A DNA stretch of 64,000 bases from NCBI GenBank assembly GCA_943788645.1, contig CALSRC010000004.1, positions 124,001-188,000 on the forward strand, written 5' to 3'. The first letter of the stretch is position 1; each line of letters begins with the position of its first letter. This DNA comes from UA16 sp002292325 (GTDB lineage: Bacteria; Bacteroidota; Bacteroidia; Flavobacteriales_D; Sanyastnellaceae). Both the position numbers and the translations under genes were made by a program. Below the pieces are notes generated by a model. The model worked only from the letters and a program-made list of their open reading frames with translations. It ran no database searches and was not told where the DNA came from. Positions 1 to 9,300 of this stretch are shown here, in pieces.

Positions 1-1
1 C

Positions 2-297
2 AATCCTGAGAAACGCTCTTCGTCTTATGATTTTTACATTGTAGTGGGACGTGACGTTTCGGAAGTTGAATTGCAAAGAATCGAGCGAGAGAAAGGGCTT
101 TCCTATTCTCAGGCTCAAAGACAACGATATTACACCGAAGGTGGGACACCGCATTTGGACGGTGAGCATACGGTATTTGGGCAGCTGATTGAGGGGTTTG
201 ATGTCCTTAGACCGGCTGTCCCAGGTTGCCGACCGATGCGAGCGATTGGCCATTGCAACGTCTGGAGATGCAGGTTTCAGGCTGTAAATTAGAGTGA
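2..297 (+). pseudogene. Cyclophilin-type peptidyl-prolyl isomerase, C-terminal part, frameshifted
   Basis: Only the last ~95 residues lie in the window; the start is upstream of base 1. The stretch GGTPHLDGEHTVFGQLIEG is the cyclophilin signature that forms part of the proline-isomerase active site. The frame runs cleanly from base 2 to about base 209. Skipping one base at ~210 and another near ~231 restores a plausible family-like end (DRLSQVATDASDWPLQRLEM, then a stop at 295-297). Without these corrections the reading ends at 292. Such proteins catalyse cis-trans isomerisation of prolyl bonds, usually in the periplasm or outside the cell. The next gene starts 3 bases later on the same strand, so the two may be co-transcribed. 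Family certain, exact end uncertain. Confidence 0.75.
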
Positions 298-300
298 ACG

Positions 301-1330
301 ATGGAGCGAAGACGACATAGGTGGATTGGCATGGCCGTGTGGGCTGCGCCATCTGCTGCAATATTGCTTCATTCAGTTCCTGGAGCGTCTCAAGAGCTGG
401 GACGACTGGGAGGAGTATGATGCAGCGGTATGTTCCGGCTCGGAAGGGCAGTCGAATTCGCCTTCAACTTCGGAGTCTACCAGGCGTCACCACAAGGCGG
501 CCAATGAATTTTTCAGCGGCTATGCCGGAGAGGTCTACGAGCTCAATGACCCCATCGGCCAACCTCATGACCATCGAGGAGCGACTTGCGGGTCTACAAC
601 CCCAAGCAGCGTCGTTTGGAGTCAGGTGATGAACAGCATTGGGTTGGAAGCAAGGCGAGTTCCGTTACATCGAATACCCCGTGTACAGCGAGGCGCTGAA
701 ACGGTTGTACGGGATGCGCTATGCCCCGGCCTCGCTTCATGGGATTGCAGACGATGCTGTTCTTCAACCCCGAGAGCGCACTTTACGCTTGCACATCGAC
801 GCCATCAACGGCTTGAAGTCGGAGGGCGCTTGGAACATCGTCTCCAAGTGACGATCGATCCACCGGCGGTGGGTTCGGAAAATCGCCGGCACGTTCGGGT
901 TCTTTAGTGAGGAGGACCGGTTCCAATTGTCGCTGGGCTACCGCACCGCGGCCTACATCACCGACGAGGTGAGTTGGGTGTTTGAGCTGGGTGGGAACGA
1001 TGCTGGCGACTCAGCTGGACCAGCATTATGTCCGCATTCAAAACCAGAATTACCAGCTGCTCACGGCGCCCATCGGCAACGGCCAGTTCCAGAACCCGAC
1101 CTCGACCATGACCTCTACGGGTTTTGGCGGCTACGGCGGTCTCGGAGTGTCGAGCTGTTCTTTGAAGAGGGGGGCAATCTGATGCTCACGGCGCGCGTCA
1201 GCCGTGACAGCGTCCGCATGGGCACCTACGAAGACGACCTGTGGCAAGGAGCCTTGTACCTCACCTGGGTCATTCCGCCGCAAGTCGGGAGATTTCATCC
1301 GTGCGAGCTTTTGACAACCTGGGAGATTGA
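301..1330 (+). pseudogene. Probable outer-membrane protein, frameshifted
   Basis: Not recognised at family level. The ATG at 301 begins a signal-peptide-like stretch (MERRRHRWIGMAVWAAPSAA and a following hydrophobic run). Protein-like pieces then lie in all three frames: FNFGVYQASPQGG, NEFFSGYAGEVYELNDP, KQGEFRYIEYPVYSEALKR, FQLSLGYRTAAYITDEVSW and YEDDLWQGALYLTW. After correction of two small insertions the end reads GDFIRASFDNLGD with a stop at 1328-1330. The aromatic, alternating pattern and the signal peptide suggest a beta-barrel or a PorP/SprF-like outer-membrane protein of about 340 residues, but this is inference. At least six single-base indels break the frame. It lies 3 bases downstream of the cyclophilin gene. 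Confidence 0.45.
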
Positions 1331-1482
1331 GCCTTCGCTATGTCAATCGTTTCACCTGAGTCGCTGTAAAAATCGTGCTTCGTACCGAACGATGCACCGC
1401 TGTGAGCGGTGGGTTGTCATCTCCCCAGCTTGAAAGGCGCGAAGCGCTTGCAAGCCCATCCAGGCCCTCTGCGTAATCCTTT

Positions 1483-2069
1483 TCAGCTCACACTTGCTGC
1501 GCGAGATTGAACCAGTTGCATCGCCGCGTAATGCAGATGGCCAACGGCAGGTCGGTCGACATGCAACATCCCCAAGCCCAATTCCGAGTATATCCCGTGC
1601 GCTGGGTCCTCGCTTCTCCAACATCGGTCCATACCGGACTCGCCAGCATCTTGAGCAATTCCCGCAAGGCGGAAGGGATCCTCCACGTTGCATCGAGCAC
1701 AGCGCCCAGTTCTGCACGGTCCTGCGAAACGCGTAGAACGCCCGTTCGTCCGATTGGAAGGCGTGGTGCAGCACCCATGCGCCTTTTTGAAGGCGAACGC
1801 TCGCATATTCCTCGCGATTCCGCATTGCATATCGAGCAGCGAAAGCAGCGCTGCAATCTTCGGCGGATCCGCGGCAATTCGCTTTGCTGCGGCCTTTACT
1901 GCGGCTATTCCGCAACCGGATCGCCCTTGCGCAGGGTGGGCATCAGAGGGGATAGAAGCGTCAGTGTGCGGTCAAACGAGCGTTCTGCAGACGAAACAGG
2001 CATGTGTTGTACCTTGGTGCGCAAGAGAACCAAGGCCTTACGAAACCCTCTGCTTGAATTTGTATCCAT
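1483..2069 (-). pseudogene. Unknown protein, about 195 aa, frameshifted
   Basis: Not recognised. On the minus strand an ATG at 2069 opens a frame (MDTNSSRGFRKALVLLRTKV...) that stops after ~54 codons. It then resumes in other frames as IAAVKAAAKRIAADPPKIAA, REEYASVRLQKGAWVLHHAF, DRAELGAVLDATWRIPSALR and finally ELGLGMLHVDRPAVGHLHYA, with a stop at 1483-1485. Alanine- and leucine-rich helical composition suggests a soluble helical protein without signal peptide or membrane segment. It is divergent from the aminopeptidase gene at 2087, only 17 bases away. No family could be assigned by eye. The 152 bases between its stop and the gene on the left (1331-1482) hold nothing I can recognise. Confidence 0.4.
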
Positions 2070-2086
2070 TTTACACCAATAGAACC

Positions 2087-3223
2087 ATGAAATTTATGTT
2101 TGCTTTATTGCCGATGAGCGTGCGCAGGCTCATCAGCTTCCGTCGTTGCACGTGACCGTCCAGGCCCAAGCTCCGGACCGATTGAGATTGATTTGACCGC
2201 TACCGAGGTCATCAGCCAGGGCCGCACAGGAACCTGCTGGAGTTTCAGTACCACGAGTTTTCTGGAATCTGAAGCGTTTCGGATCACGGGGGAATTGCAC
2301 GATTTCAGCGAAATGGCGCAGTCCGCGTGATTTATCCTGAAAAGGTGGAACGCTATGTGCGCTATCAAGGCAAGCATCAGTTCGGTCCCGGTGGTCTGTC
2401 CCATGACGTGACCCACGCGGCTGCCGCTTACGGCATTGTTCCCTCAATCTGTTTATGGTGGAGGTCAAGAGTCGGATTCATATGATCATGGCGCATTGGA
2501 CGGCGTATTGGAAGCTATGGCCCAGGAGTTCGTGAAGCAATCCGGCCGCATTGATCCCTGCAGGATTTGATGCTGTCGAAGCCACGCTTGGATGCTTATC
2601 TCGGGCCGTTGCCTGAATCGTTTGAATACAATGGAAAACGTATATTCTCCAGTGTCTTTTCGAGAAGCGATGGGCATCGACCCTGCTGCTTACGTAACGC
2701 TTTCGTCGTTTACACACCATCCATTTGACGAGTCATTCATTCTTGGAGGTGCCGGACAACCACGCCCACGGGCTCTTTCTGGAACGTGCCATTGGATGAT
2801 TTGGAGGAGGCAGGTCATCACGCCTTGGAAAACGGCTATCACCGTCGCTTGGGATGCGGACGTGAGCAACAAGGGTTTTCGTTCCGCAGACGGTTGGGCC
2901 ATCATGCCGGAAACGGCTGCTTCGAAAGAAGAGTGGGTCACGCTGAGTGCCATGCCCACCGAGCCGACAGTGGATCAAGCCATGCGCCAATTAGCCTTTG
3001 ATTCCCAAGAAAATACCGACGACCACCTCATGCACATCGTAGGCCGAGCGGCCGATGCGCAGTGGCCGGGAGTATTTCATCATCAAGAATTCATGGGGTC
3101 AAGGCAACGAATACGGTGGCGAACAATTTGTTTCGATGGCTTATTTCCGACATCACACCATCGGCATTATGGTGCATGAAGCGGGGCTTCCAAAGGAACT
3201 TCAGAAAGGCAATGGGCCGCTGA
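2087..3223 (+). pseudogene. Papain-fold aminopeptidase (C1B / bleomycin-hydrolase-like), frameshifted
   Basis: A secreted cysteine peptidase of about 375 residues, broken by roughly ten single-base indels. All catalytic elements are readable. The nucleophile region is SQGRTGTCWSFSTTSFLESE, with the active-site Cys in GTCWSF. The His lies in DDHLMHIVG and the Asn in IIKNSWGQGNEYGG. Other family-like pieces are KVERYVRYQGKHQFGPGG, AMGIDPAAYVTLSSFTHHPF and ENGYTVAWDADVSNKGF. The ATG at 2087 begins a short hydrophobic signal (MKFMFALLPMSV). One base must be removed near 3209 to give the family-like end LPKELQKAMGR and the stop at 3221-3223. Bleomycin-hydrolase-like enzymes trim N-terminal residues from peptides; many Bacteroidota secrete such a protein. 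Because the active site is intact, sequencing error is more likely than decay. Confidence 0.8.
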
Positions 3224-3258
3224 GTTTTTGGCCCAAAAAGAGATTTTCCGTTCTGTAT

Positions 3259-3288
3259 TTGGAGGTTGGATGGGAGTTGGTATCTTTG
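3259..3288 (+). promoter_or_regulatory. Bacteroidota-type promoter of the tRNA-Arg gene
   Basis: TTG at 3259-3261, a spacer of exactly 19 bases, then TATCTTTG at 3281-3288. This matches the -33/-7 consensus of the Bacteroidota housekeeping sigma factor (TTG, N19-21, TAnnTTTG). Initiation about 7 bases downstream, near 3295, would leave a 5' leader of ~20 bases before the tRNA at 3316. It is the best promoter match I found in the window. Confidence 0.65.
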
Positions 3289-3315
3289 CCCCCCGTTTCG
3301 ACCGTGGATGTGATC

Positions 3316-3392
3316 GGCTATGTAGCTCAACTGGATAGAGCACCTCACTACGGATGAGGAGGTTTGGGGTTCGAATCCCTACATGGTCACCA
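3316..3392 (+). tRNA. tRNA-Arg (anticodon ACG)
   Basis: A 77-base cloverleaf with encoded CCA. The acceptor stem GGCTATG pairs with CATGGTC (two G-U pairs). The D arm is GCTC/GAGC. The anticodon stem is CCTCA/TGAGG with loop CTACGGA, placing ACG at positions 34-36, which reads CGU-type arginine codons after conversion of A34 to inosine. The variable loop is AGGTT and the T arm is TGGGG/CCCTA with loop TTCGAAT. Discriminator A is followed by CCA at 3390-3392. It has its own promoter and terminator, so it is probably a single-gene transcript. Identity of the isoacceptor follows directly from the loop. Confidence 0.93.
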
Positions 3393-3399
3393 CATGACC

Positions 3400-3415
3400 C
3401 CCTACACGGTCACCA
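3400..3415 (+). repeat. Duplicate of the tRNA-Arg 3' end
   Basis: The 16 bases CCCTACACGGTCACCA repeat the tRNA's own 3' end at 3377-3392 (CCCTACATGGTCACCA) with one mismatch. The copies are separated by 7 bases. Such duplicates often mark integrase attachment sites in tRNA genes, or arise from replacement or slippage of the tRNA end. No integrase gene is visible in the window. Confidence 0.55.
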
Positions 3416-3420
3416 AAGAG

Positions 3421-3453
3421 AAAGCCTGTATCACAACGATACGGGCTTTTTTT
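3421..3453 (+). terminator. Rho-independent terminator after tRNA-Arg
   Basis: An AAAGCC-GTATC arm and a GATAC-GGCTTT arm form a stem around a short ACAAC loop, followed by a run of seven T. It lies 28 bases after the tRNA 3' end and fits termination of that transcript. Confidence 0.8.
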
Positions 3454-3570
3454 ATGTGTAAACCTCAGTGTTTACTGTGGATGCAGAGGGGGTAAGTAGG
3501 CAAACGAACAACGAGTCACATCTTTTGCATTGTTCTGAATGTGCAAAAAACGCCCCACAGAACGTAAGAA

Positions 3571-4458
3571 TCAATCTCGGTGATAGCGGCATTTCCCCGA
3601 AGGATCAGAAGTCTTGATGCGGCATCGCTGACCTGTAGATTTCGCTATTCCGATGCATTGTACGCTTCCGATTGATGGGTTATTCCTTTCGTGCGCAGAG
3701 GCCGGTTCACTCGATACGGGCTTCATTGATTGGCTCGAGGTCAGCTTCCAATCGCTCAAACGTGCATTGGCTTCGATACGGACTTCTGTGGAATCAGGTA
3801 AACCAGGAAATAAATCCCGCTGCAATTGGCACTCCAGTTCATCGATACTGACCATGTACCAATCAATTTCACCCGATACCCTCGATGCATTGGGCATGAC
3901 AAAAGCTATGGCACATGTATCAGGTGAGGTGCGAAGTACTGCTTTCCAGCATGCTGTGGACACACGCACTCCGTCGACCAACCATCCGTGGGTTTCAAGC
4001 GAAGGCCCAGTGGTTACATGAACAGTTCTGTATTGGATGGCCCATTCCCGCACTTGCTCTTCAAGTTTCCGCCAAATTCCTCGATTCAATGAGGGTGTTT
4101 GTGGAAACATATTTGTCATTAAAAACGATTGGGACATCTCACCCCTCGATGATTTCGAGTCGGCGGCAGGTTTCAAATGCCCGCGATCGTAGCCTGATCC
4201 CCGATAAGATTTTGTGCTGGCACTGCGTTTTGTGCGGAAGTCGATTCTAAAATCATCCGTTCGCTTTAGTTGACCATCGGCTTCTTGCGCATTCAATTCA
4301 TAATGAACCCAATAGGCTATTCGAGATGCCGAATCGAAATCAACTTGATAGCTCGGATTGACGAGATAAATTCCCTGAACGGCAGGCTCAAACGCGTTGT
4401 CCTGTCCTGCCAGTAGATTGATCCAGAGGCAACATCCAAAAATCAAGCTTAGCTTCAT
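3571..4458 (-). CDS. Secreted DNA/RNA non-specific endonuclease
   Basis: This 295-aa protein belongs to the NUC/EndA (beta-beta-alpha metal) nuclease family, which cuts DNA and RNA without strong sequence preference. The signature DRGH at residues 91-94 holds the catalytic His94. The metal-binding Asn is in SLNRGIWRKLE (N125). The first ~19 residues form a signal peptide ending at LLAGQ, so it works in the periplasm or outside the cell. The last ~30 residues carry a spaced Cys/His motif, C-x10-C-x10-C-x2-H, which looks like a small zinc-binding tail; similar tails occur on other flavobacterial nucleases. It is followed 20 bases upstream by the amidotransferase gene on the same strand, so the two may be one transcript. 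Family assignment is firm; role in nutrient uptake or competition is inference. Confidence 0.9.
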   Translation of the reverse strand: MKLSLIFGCCLWINLLAGQDNAFEPAVQGIYLVNPSYQVDFDSASRIAYWVHYELNAQEADGQLKRTDDFRIDFRTKRSASTKSYRGSGYDRGHLKPAADSKSSRGEMSQSFLMTNMFPQTPSLNRGIWRKLEEQVREWAIQYRTVHVTTGPSLETHGWLVDGVRVSTACWKAVLRTSPDTCAIAFVMPNASRVSGEIDWYMVSIDELECQLQRDLFPGLPDSTEVRIEANARLSDWKLTSSQSMKPVSSEPASAHERNNPSIGSVQCIGIAKSTGQRCRIKTSDPSGKCRYHRD

Positions 4459-4478
4459 ACTGAAAAATAGGTTTTTTT

Positions 4479-5369
4479 TCAGGGTTGACCAGGAACCATA
4501 GACAGTTTCTGATTCGAAATTTTGGCATGACGTTCGGCTGCATTCAGGAAAAATCGGCCAATGGGCTCAACGTGCGGTTGTCCCTGAGGGGATCGTTCCG
4601 GATGCCATTGAACACCTATGTAGCAAGGAAATGCAATGGTGTCGCGTCTTTGGATCGCTTCGATTAGGCCATCTGGAGCAACAGCCCGACTGATCAAATT
4701 GGGTGCGAGCATGTGCACTCCTTGATGGTGATGCGAGGTTACTTGAGAGGAGGCACTATCGATGTTGAGATGGAGAAATGCACCAAAGTCATTGGATTGG
4801 ACGAAGTGGATGGTGTCTTTAGAGTTTCCTTCAGCACCAGCGCGATGCGCATTGGTTCCTAAAACATCTGGAAGGTGCGGGTGGAGTGTGCCTCCGTTGT
4901 GCACATTCATGAATTGCATGCCGCGGCAAATACCCAGCAAGGGCAGATGAAGGCTGTCCACAGCTCGGAGTAAACGGCTTTCTAGTGCATCCCGTTCGAC
5001 ATCAATTGATCCGCAGCGTGAAGTATCTGCTGATTGTCCATACCGAACAGGATGAATGTCTGCGCCTCCGGTCAACAAGATCCCATCTGCAGCCGCTATG
5101 GCTGAGTTCAGCGCGTCTTCACTCAATTCAGAAGCATTGATCCAGCGCACTGAGCATGAAACGTCGAGCCGATCAAGGAAATTTTCGTATGTCCTGCTAG
5201 CGAATAGTCTGCTGGCAACGATGTTGAGTTCCGTGGGGGTGTCGGAAAGGGCCTTGGGATCAGACTCTACTTGACAACCGAACAAGATCAAGGCGGTGAA
5301 CAGCGCCACGGCGATCTTTTTTGTTTGGTGCACAAAGAAAAAAGAATGAAAAATGCGAAAAATGAACAT
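4479..5369 (-). CDS. Class-I glutamine amidotransferase / gamma-glutamyl hydrolase-like (peptidase C26) lipoprotein
   Basis: The 296-aa protein has the gamma-glutamyl-GABA hydrolase fold. The nucleophile is Cys148 in LGICRGMQ, and the dyad His256/Glu258 lies in VQWHPE. DGILLTGGADIHPVRY is the typical glycine-rich loop before the active site. Family members hydrolyse gamma-glutamyl amide bonds, for instance in gamma-glutamyl-GABA or related conjugates. Unusually for the family, the N-terminus carries a hydrophobic segment ending in a lipobox-like LILFGC (Cys32), so the protein is probably a lipid-anchored envelope protein. That suggests an extracytoplasmic substrate, which cannot be named from sequence. 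The start at 5369 faces the patatin gene only 13 bases away, so promoters of both genes must be very close or overlap. Confidence 0.85.
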   Translation of the reverse strand: MFIFRIFHSFFFVHQTKKIAVALFTALILFGCQVESDPKALSDTPTELNIVASRLFASRTYENFLDRLDVSCSVRWINASELSEDALNSAIAAADGILLTGGADIHPVRYGQSADTSRCGSIDVERDALESRLLRAVDSLHLPLLGICRGMQFMNVHNGGTLHPHLPDVLGTNAHRAGAEGNSKDTIHFVQSNDFGAFLHLNIDSASSQVTSHHHQGVHMLAPNLISRAVAPDGLIEAIQRRDTIAFPCYIGVQWHPERSPQGQPHVEPIGRFFLNAAERHAKISNQKLSMVPGQP

Positions 5370-5382
5370 TGCTGCAAATTAG

Positions 5383-6273
5383 GTGAAACAGATTCAAAGC
5401 ATTAGCCGTATTTTCAGAGCAATGAAAACGACAGACGCCTACGATGCATTGGTCTTGGAAGGAGGGAGTTTACGTTGTGCATTTACAGCGGGTGTTTTGG
5501 ACGCCTTTGCGGCTGTTGAATACAAGCCATTCAGCTCTTATTATGCGGTATCGGCAGGTTCCATGGCGATGATTTCATTTTTGTCGGGTCAGCGCAAGCA
5601 TTTCATTGAATTATCAGAGCGTCTCGTGGAAGACGGTAAGTTCATCAGCTTTCGATCGGCCTTTTCGGATGAAGGACTTATGAATTTATCGCACTTGGCA
5701 CGTGTGGTTCGCGAATCGGACCCCATTGATTGGGAGTCGGCAAATGCATTCATAGAGGGCAAGCACGTTCACGTTGTGACCACAGACTATGAGACGGGCG
5801 AGCCTCATTATCTGCAACCTCAAAAGGAGAATTGGATTAAATCTGTCCTAGCGTCGGCTACCTTGCCCTTTGTGACGAGGGGTAAGGTCAAAGTGCGCGA
5901 CCGATGGATGTTCGATGGGGGCTATGCGGACCCCATTCCGCTCGATCGCGCGATCAGCCAAGGATGCCAAAAAATATTGGTTGTTCGAACGCGTCCTACA
6001 GGAATGCATGTCGAGCGAGATACCATGGACTTCATCGCCTCCTATTTTCATTGGGGAAACCCGAAGTTGGCCAGTTTGTTTGAAACGTGGCATTCACGGT
6101 ACAATCAAATCGTGGATAAGCTTGAATCCAAAGGAACAGACTCCCAGTTTTGGAGTGAAATCGCTCCATTGCATGAACTGCGCTCGGACGGCTACCGCAT
6201 CACGTCTTTGGATCTGCGAGCGGACTACCGACATGGATTGGAAGTGGCGTTGGACTGGTTGGCGAACCAGTGA
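5383..6273 (+). CDS. Patatin-like phospholipase (RssA/YjjU-like)
   Basis: The 296-aa cytosolic or membrane-associated protein has the patatin layout. An N-terminal glycine-rich oxyanion loop is seen at residues 26-33 (LEGGSLRC). The serine elbow is AVSAGS with nucleophile Ser57, and the catalytic Asp178 is in FDGGYADPIP. Patatins cleave acyl esters of phospholipids. Two motif positions deviate: the usual GGGxRG loop reads GGSLRC, and the first Gly of GxSxG is Ala. An alternative start is the ATG at 5422 (MKTTDAYDALVLEGG), which is closer to the usual family start and removes 13 poorly conserved residues. It is divergent from the amidotransferase gene on the left. Confidence 0.85.
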   Translation: MKQIQSISRIFRAMKTTDAYDALVLEGGSLRCAFTAGVLDAFAAVEYKPFSSYYAVSAGSMAMISFLSGQRKHFIELSERLVEDGKFISFRSAFSDEGLMNLSHLARVVRESDPIDWESANAFIEGKHVHVVTTDYETGEPHYLQPQKENWIKSVLASATLPFVTRGKVKVRDRWMFDGGYADPIPLDRAISQGCQKILVVRTRPTGMHVERDTMDFIASYFHWGNPKLASLFETWHSRYNQIVDKLESKGTDSQFWSEIAPLHELRSDGYRITSLDLRADYRHGLEVALDWLANQ

Positions 6274-6370
6274 CGTTATTCTCTATTCTATAATGACGAC
6301 AAAACACTAATAATAATCGTTTAAGTAATATTTTTATCGTATTTTGCTGTCGAATCGCTGAAAATTCACC

Positions 6371-9300
6371 ATGCGCCACGTAACCAAAAACCTTTCGGCG
6401 CGTTCAGGACAAATGGGCCTCATTGCTCTTCTTGCCTGTACGCTTGCCACTCAAATTTCGTTTGCTTCTACCGTAGCTGAGGAACCCGTAACTCCGGATG
6501 AGTTACCCGCTCCGGCGATGGTGCTGAACGATCAATACAAGTTCACCCAGCTGAATTACACTCCTTTTGTAATTGATCAGTTTTCAGGTTTTGATTACAC
6601 CGGATATAAAGTATACAAGGTCTTTGTGCACACGGTGAATTCAACGGATTACATCAAGCGAATCTTCGGAGATGCAGATTACCCTGGTGCGATTTCAGCG
6701 CCGACGGGCATCTACAACAACAACTTCTGCGTAGGAGCAACGTCAGGTGGCGTTCCGCCTCCAGGATTTTTCTATGGAGGTTACAATGCGCATGAAGCGG
6801 ACTCTTGGGTCGGTATTGGATTGACATCATTTCCAAATGAATTGGTATCCGAAGAAGACGTCGTGCTGGATACCTTAGGTGCTAGCCCTTGGTCGGAGAA
6901 CTTTGTTTTGGAATCCATGTCCAGCGGGAACTATGGTCCAGTTGATATTTTCTTGGACGATGAAGAGACCGAGGGAGGTTGGCATTTGGACAGCCCAGAT
7001 GCCCTGAATGGGTTTGCAGGCGACGACTACAAAACCATCGTTATGCAGCTTACCACCGATGGCACCTTCACATGGACGCTGAGTGCTGAAATCTGGATTC
7101 AAGGCGATTCGACCAATTCAGTGATCGTAACGCAAACGTTCAACGGAGTTTCCATGGAGCTGGCAGAGATTGTCGGATGCACTGATAATACAGCCTGTAA
7201 CTATTACGATTTGGCCAATACGGATAATGGTTCTTGCGATTATCCTACCCTGTATTATGATTGCGATGACGTATGCTTGAATGATGCCGATGAGGATGGT
7301 GTATGCGATGAATTGGAAATTGATGGATGCATGTCCATTTTGGCATGCAACTTCAATGCTTCTGCGACGGACGAAGACGCATCTTGTGTCTTTCCAGAAG
7401 GCTGTGATTCTTGCTCTGGTGAGTCGGATGGCACAGGCTTAGTTGTCGACAACGATGACGATGACGATGGGGTGTGCGATTCGGATGAGGTTGCGGGTTG
7501 TCAGGATGTCACAGCCTGCAACTTTGATGCCTCTGCAACAGATTCAGCAGCCTGCACATACGTCGATGGCGTGTGCGAAACATGCTCAGGAGAAACAGAC
7601 GGAACGGGAACTGTTGTAGACAATGATGCCGACAACGATTCGGTTTGTGATCTCGATGAGGTAATCGGTTGTCAAGACGCACTGGCGTGCAATTACATGT
7701 CGGAAGCAACCAATGCTGGTTCATGCGAGTATGCTTCAGGCTGTGATTTTTGTTCAGGTGAAACGGACGGATCAGGCGAAGTCGTAGAGGGGGATACTGA
7801 CGATGATGGCATATGCGATGTAGACGAAATTGCGGGGTGCCAGGACTCTATTGCTTGCAATTATGACGCCACTGCAACCGATTCAGATGGATCGTGTGAT
7901 TATTGTTCTTGTGGTCAACTCACGGGGATGTCTCCTTACAGTTTGACGGTTGAAGAGCACGCTGTAGATGGCATTCCAGGCCATACAACCTATCGCTTGT
8001 ATGTGAATTTGGATGACCCCAATGACTATTTAAATGGTGTGTTTGGAGAATCTCCTGGAGCAGTTTCCGAGCCGTTCGTGCTGACTTCGACTTCCACTCC
8101 TAATTGGTACAATAACGATACTGCGAGCGCGGATTTTGGTTGGGAAATCACACCGTTTATGTTGGCAGCCTTAGAGTCTGCAGCTTATGACAGCTGGTTT
8201 ACAACGGGACCTGAATTTGGACCTCCAGGTGATTTTTTCGAGACTTACGGGTCAGCTGGTTCCGGCTTTTGGCCTGCCTTCAATGCCGGAGAGGATATCA
8301 ACATTACCTCCGAGTCAGGATTCAGCATCTACAACGTTCCAAATTGCGGATTGCCTCCTGGAACGGAAGGCTCTGCATGCAATCCAAATCACCCTGCAGT
8401 AGGCGGAGATGATGGACGTGTACTCGTTGCACAAATCACATCTGCAGGTGTGATTTCAGGGGAATTTTCTGTTTCAATTTTACAAAATGGCAATTACGGC
8501 TCTGGTATATACCATACCGAGCATTTTCAGTTTGACGGAATCGGCTCATTCTCAGCAGATGGTTGGAGTGGTGCCATGTCTTCAGCTTATCAAGACTGCG
8601 GATGCCTAGATGCGACGGCCTTGAACTTTGATGCTGAAGCCTTGCACGACGATGACGGATGCATTCCAATCATCAACGGTTGCATGGACTCGAACGCCTG
8701 TAACTTCATGGCTACAGCAACGGTAGATGATGACAGCTGTGTGCTGCCTGCCGGTTGTGAGACGTGCTCTGGTGCCACGGATGGCACAGGAACGGTCATC
8801 GACAACGACGAAGACGACGATGCGGTATGTGACAACGACGAGGTTGTCGGCTGCCAGGATTCTACTGCATGCAATTACGATGTTTTGGCTACAGATGAGG
8901 GTGATTGTGTTTTTGCGACAGAACCTTGCAGTGCTTGTTCAGGAGAAACCGATGGGACCGGAACCGTCATAGACAACGATGCCGACAACGATGGCGTATG
9001 TGACTTGGATGAAGTGGTCGGTTGTCAAGATGTGAATGCTTGCGATTACAATGCTGCTGCTACTGAATCTGGCGAATGCCTTTACGCTCAAGGCTGCGAG
9101 TCATGCAGTGGCGAAACAGACGGAACGGGAACTGTTGTAGACAATGATGCCGATGATGATACGGTTTGTGATCTGGATGAAGTAGAGGGTTGCCAAAATG
9201 AACTCGCCTGTAACTTCAATGCCGCGGCAACGGACCCAGGCGTGACATGTGTTTTTCCAATCGGCTGTGAATCTTGCTCAGGTGAAACGGATGGAACCGG

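Noticed and set aside
1..3350. A graveyard of true pseudogenes or programmed frameshifting
   Set aside because: Indels are too many, are spread over unrelated genes, lack slippery-site patterns and leave the catalytic residues intact.
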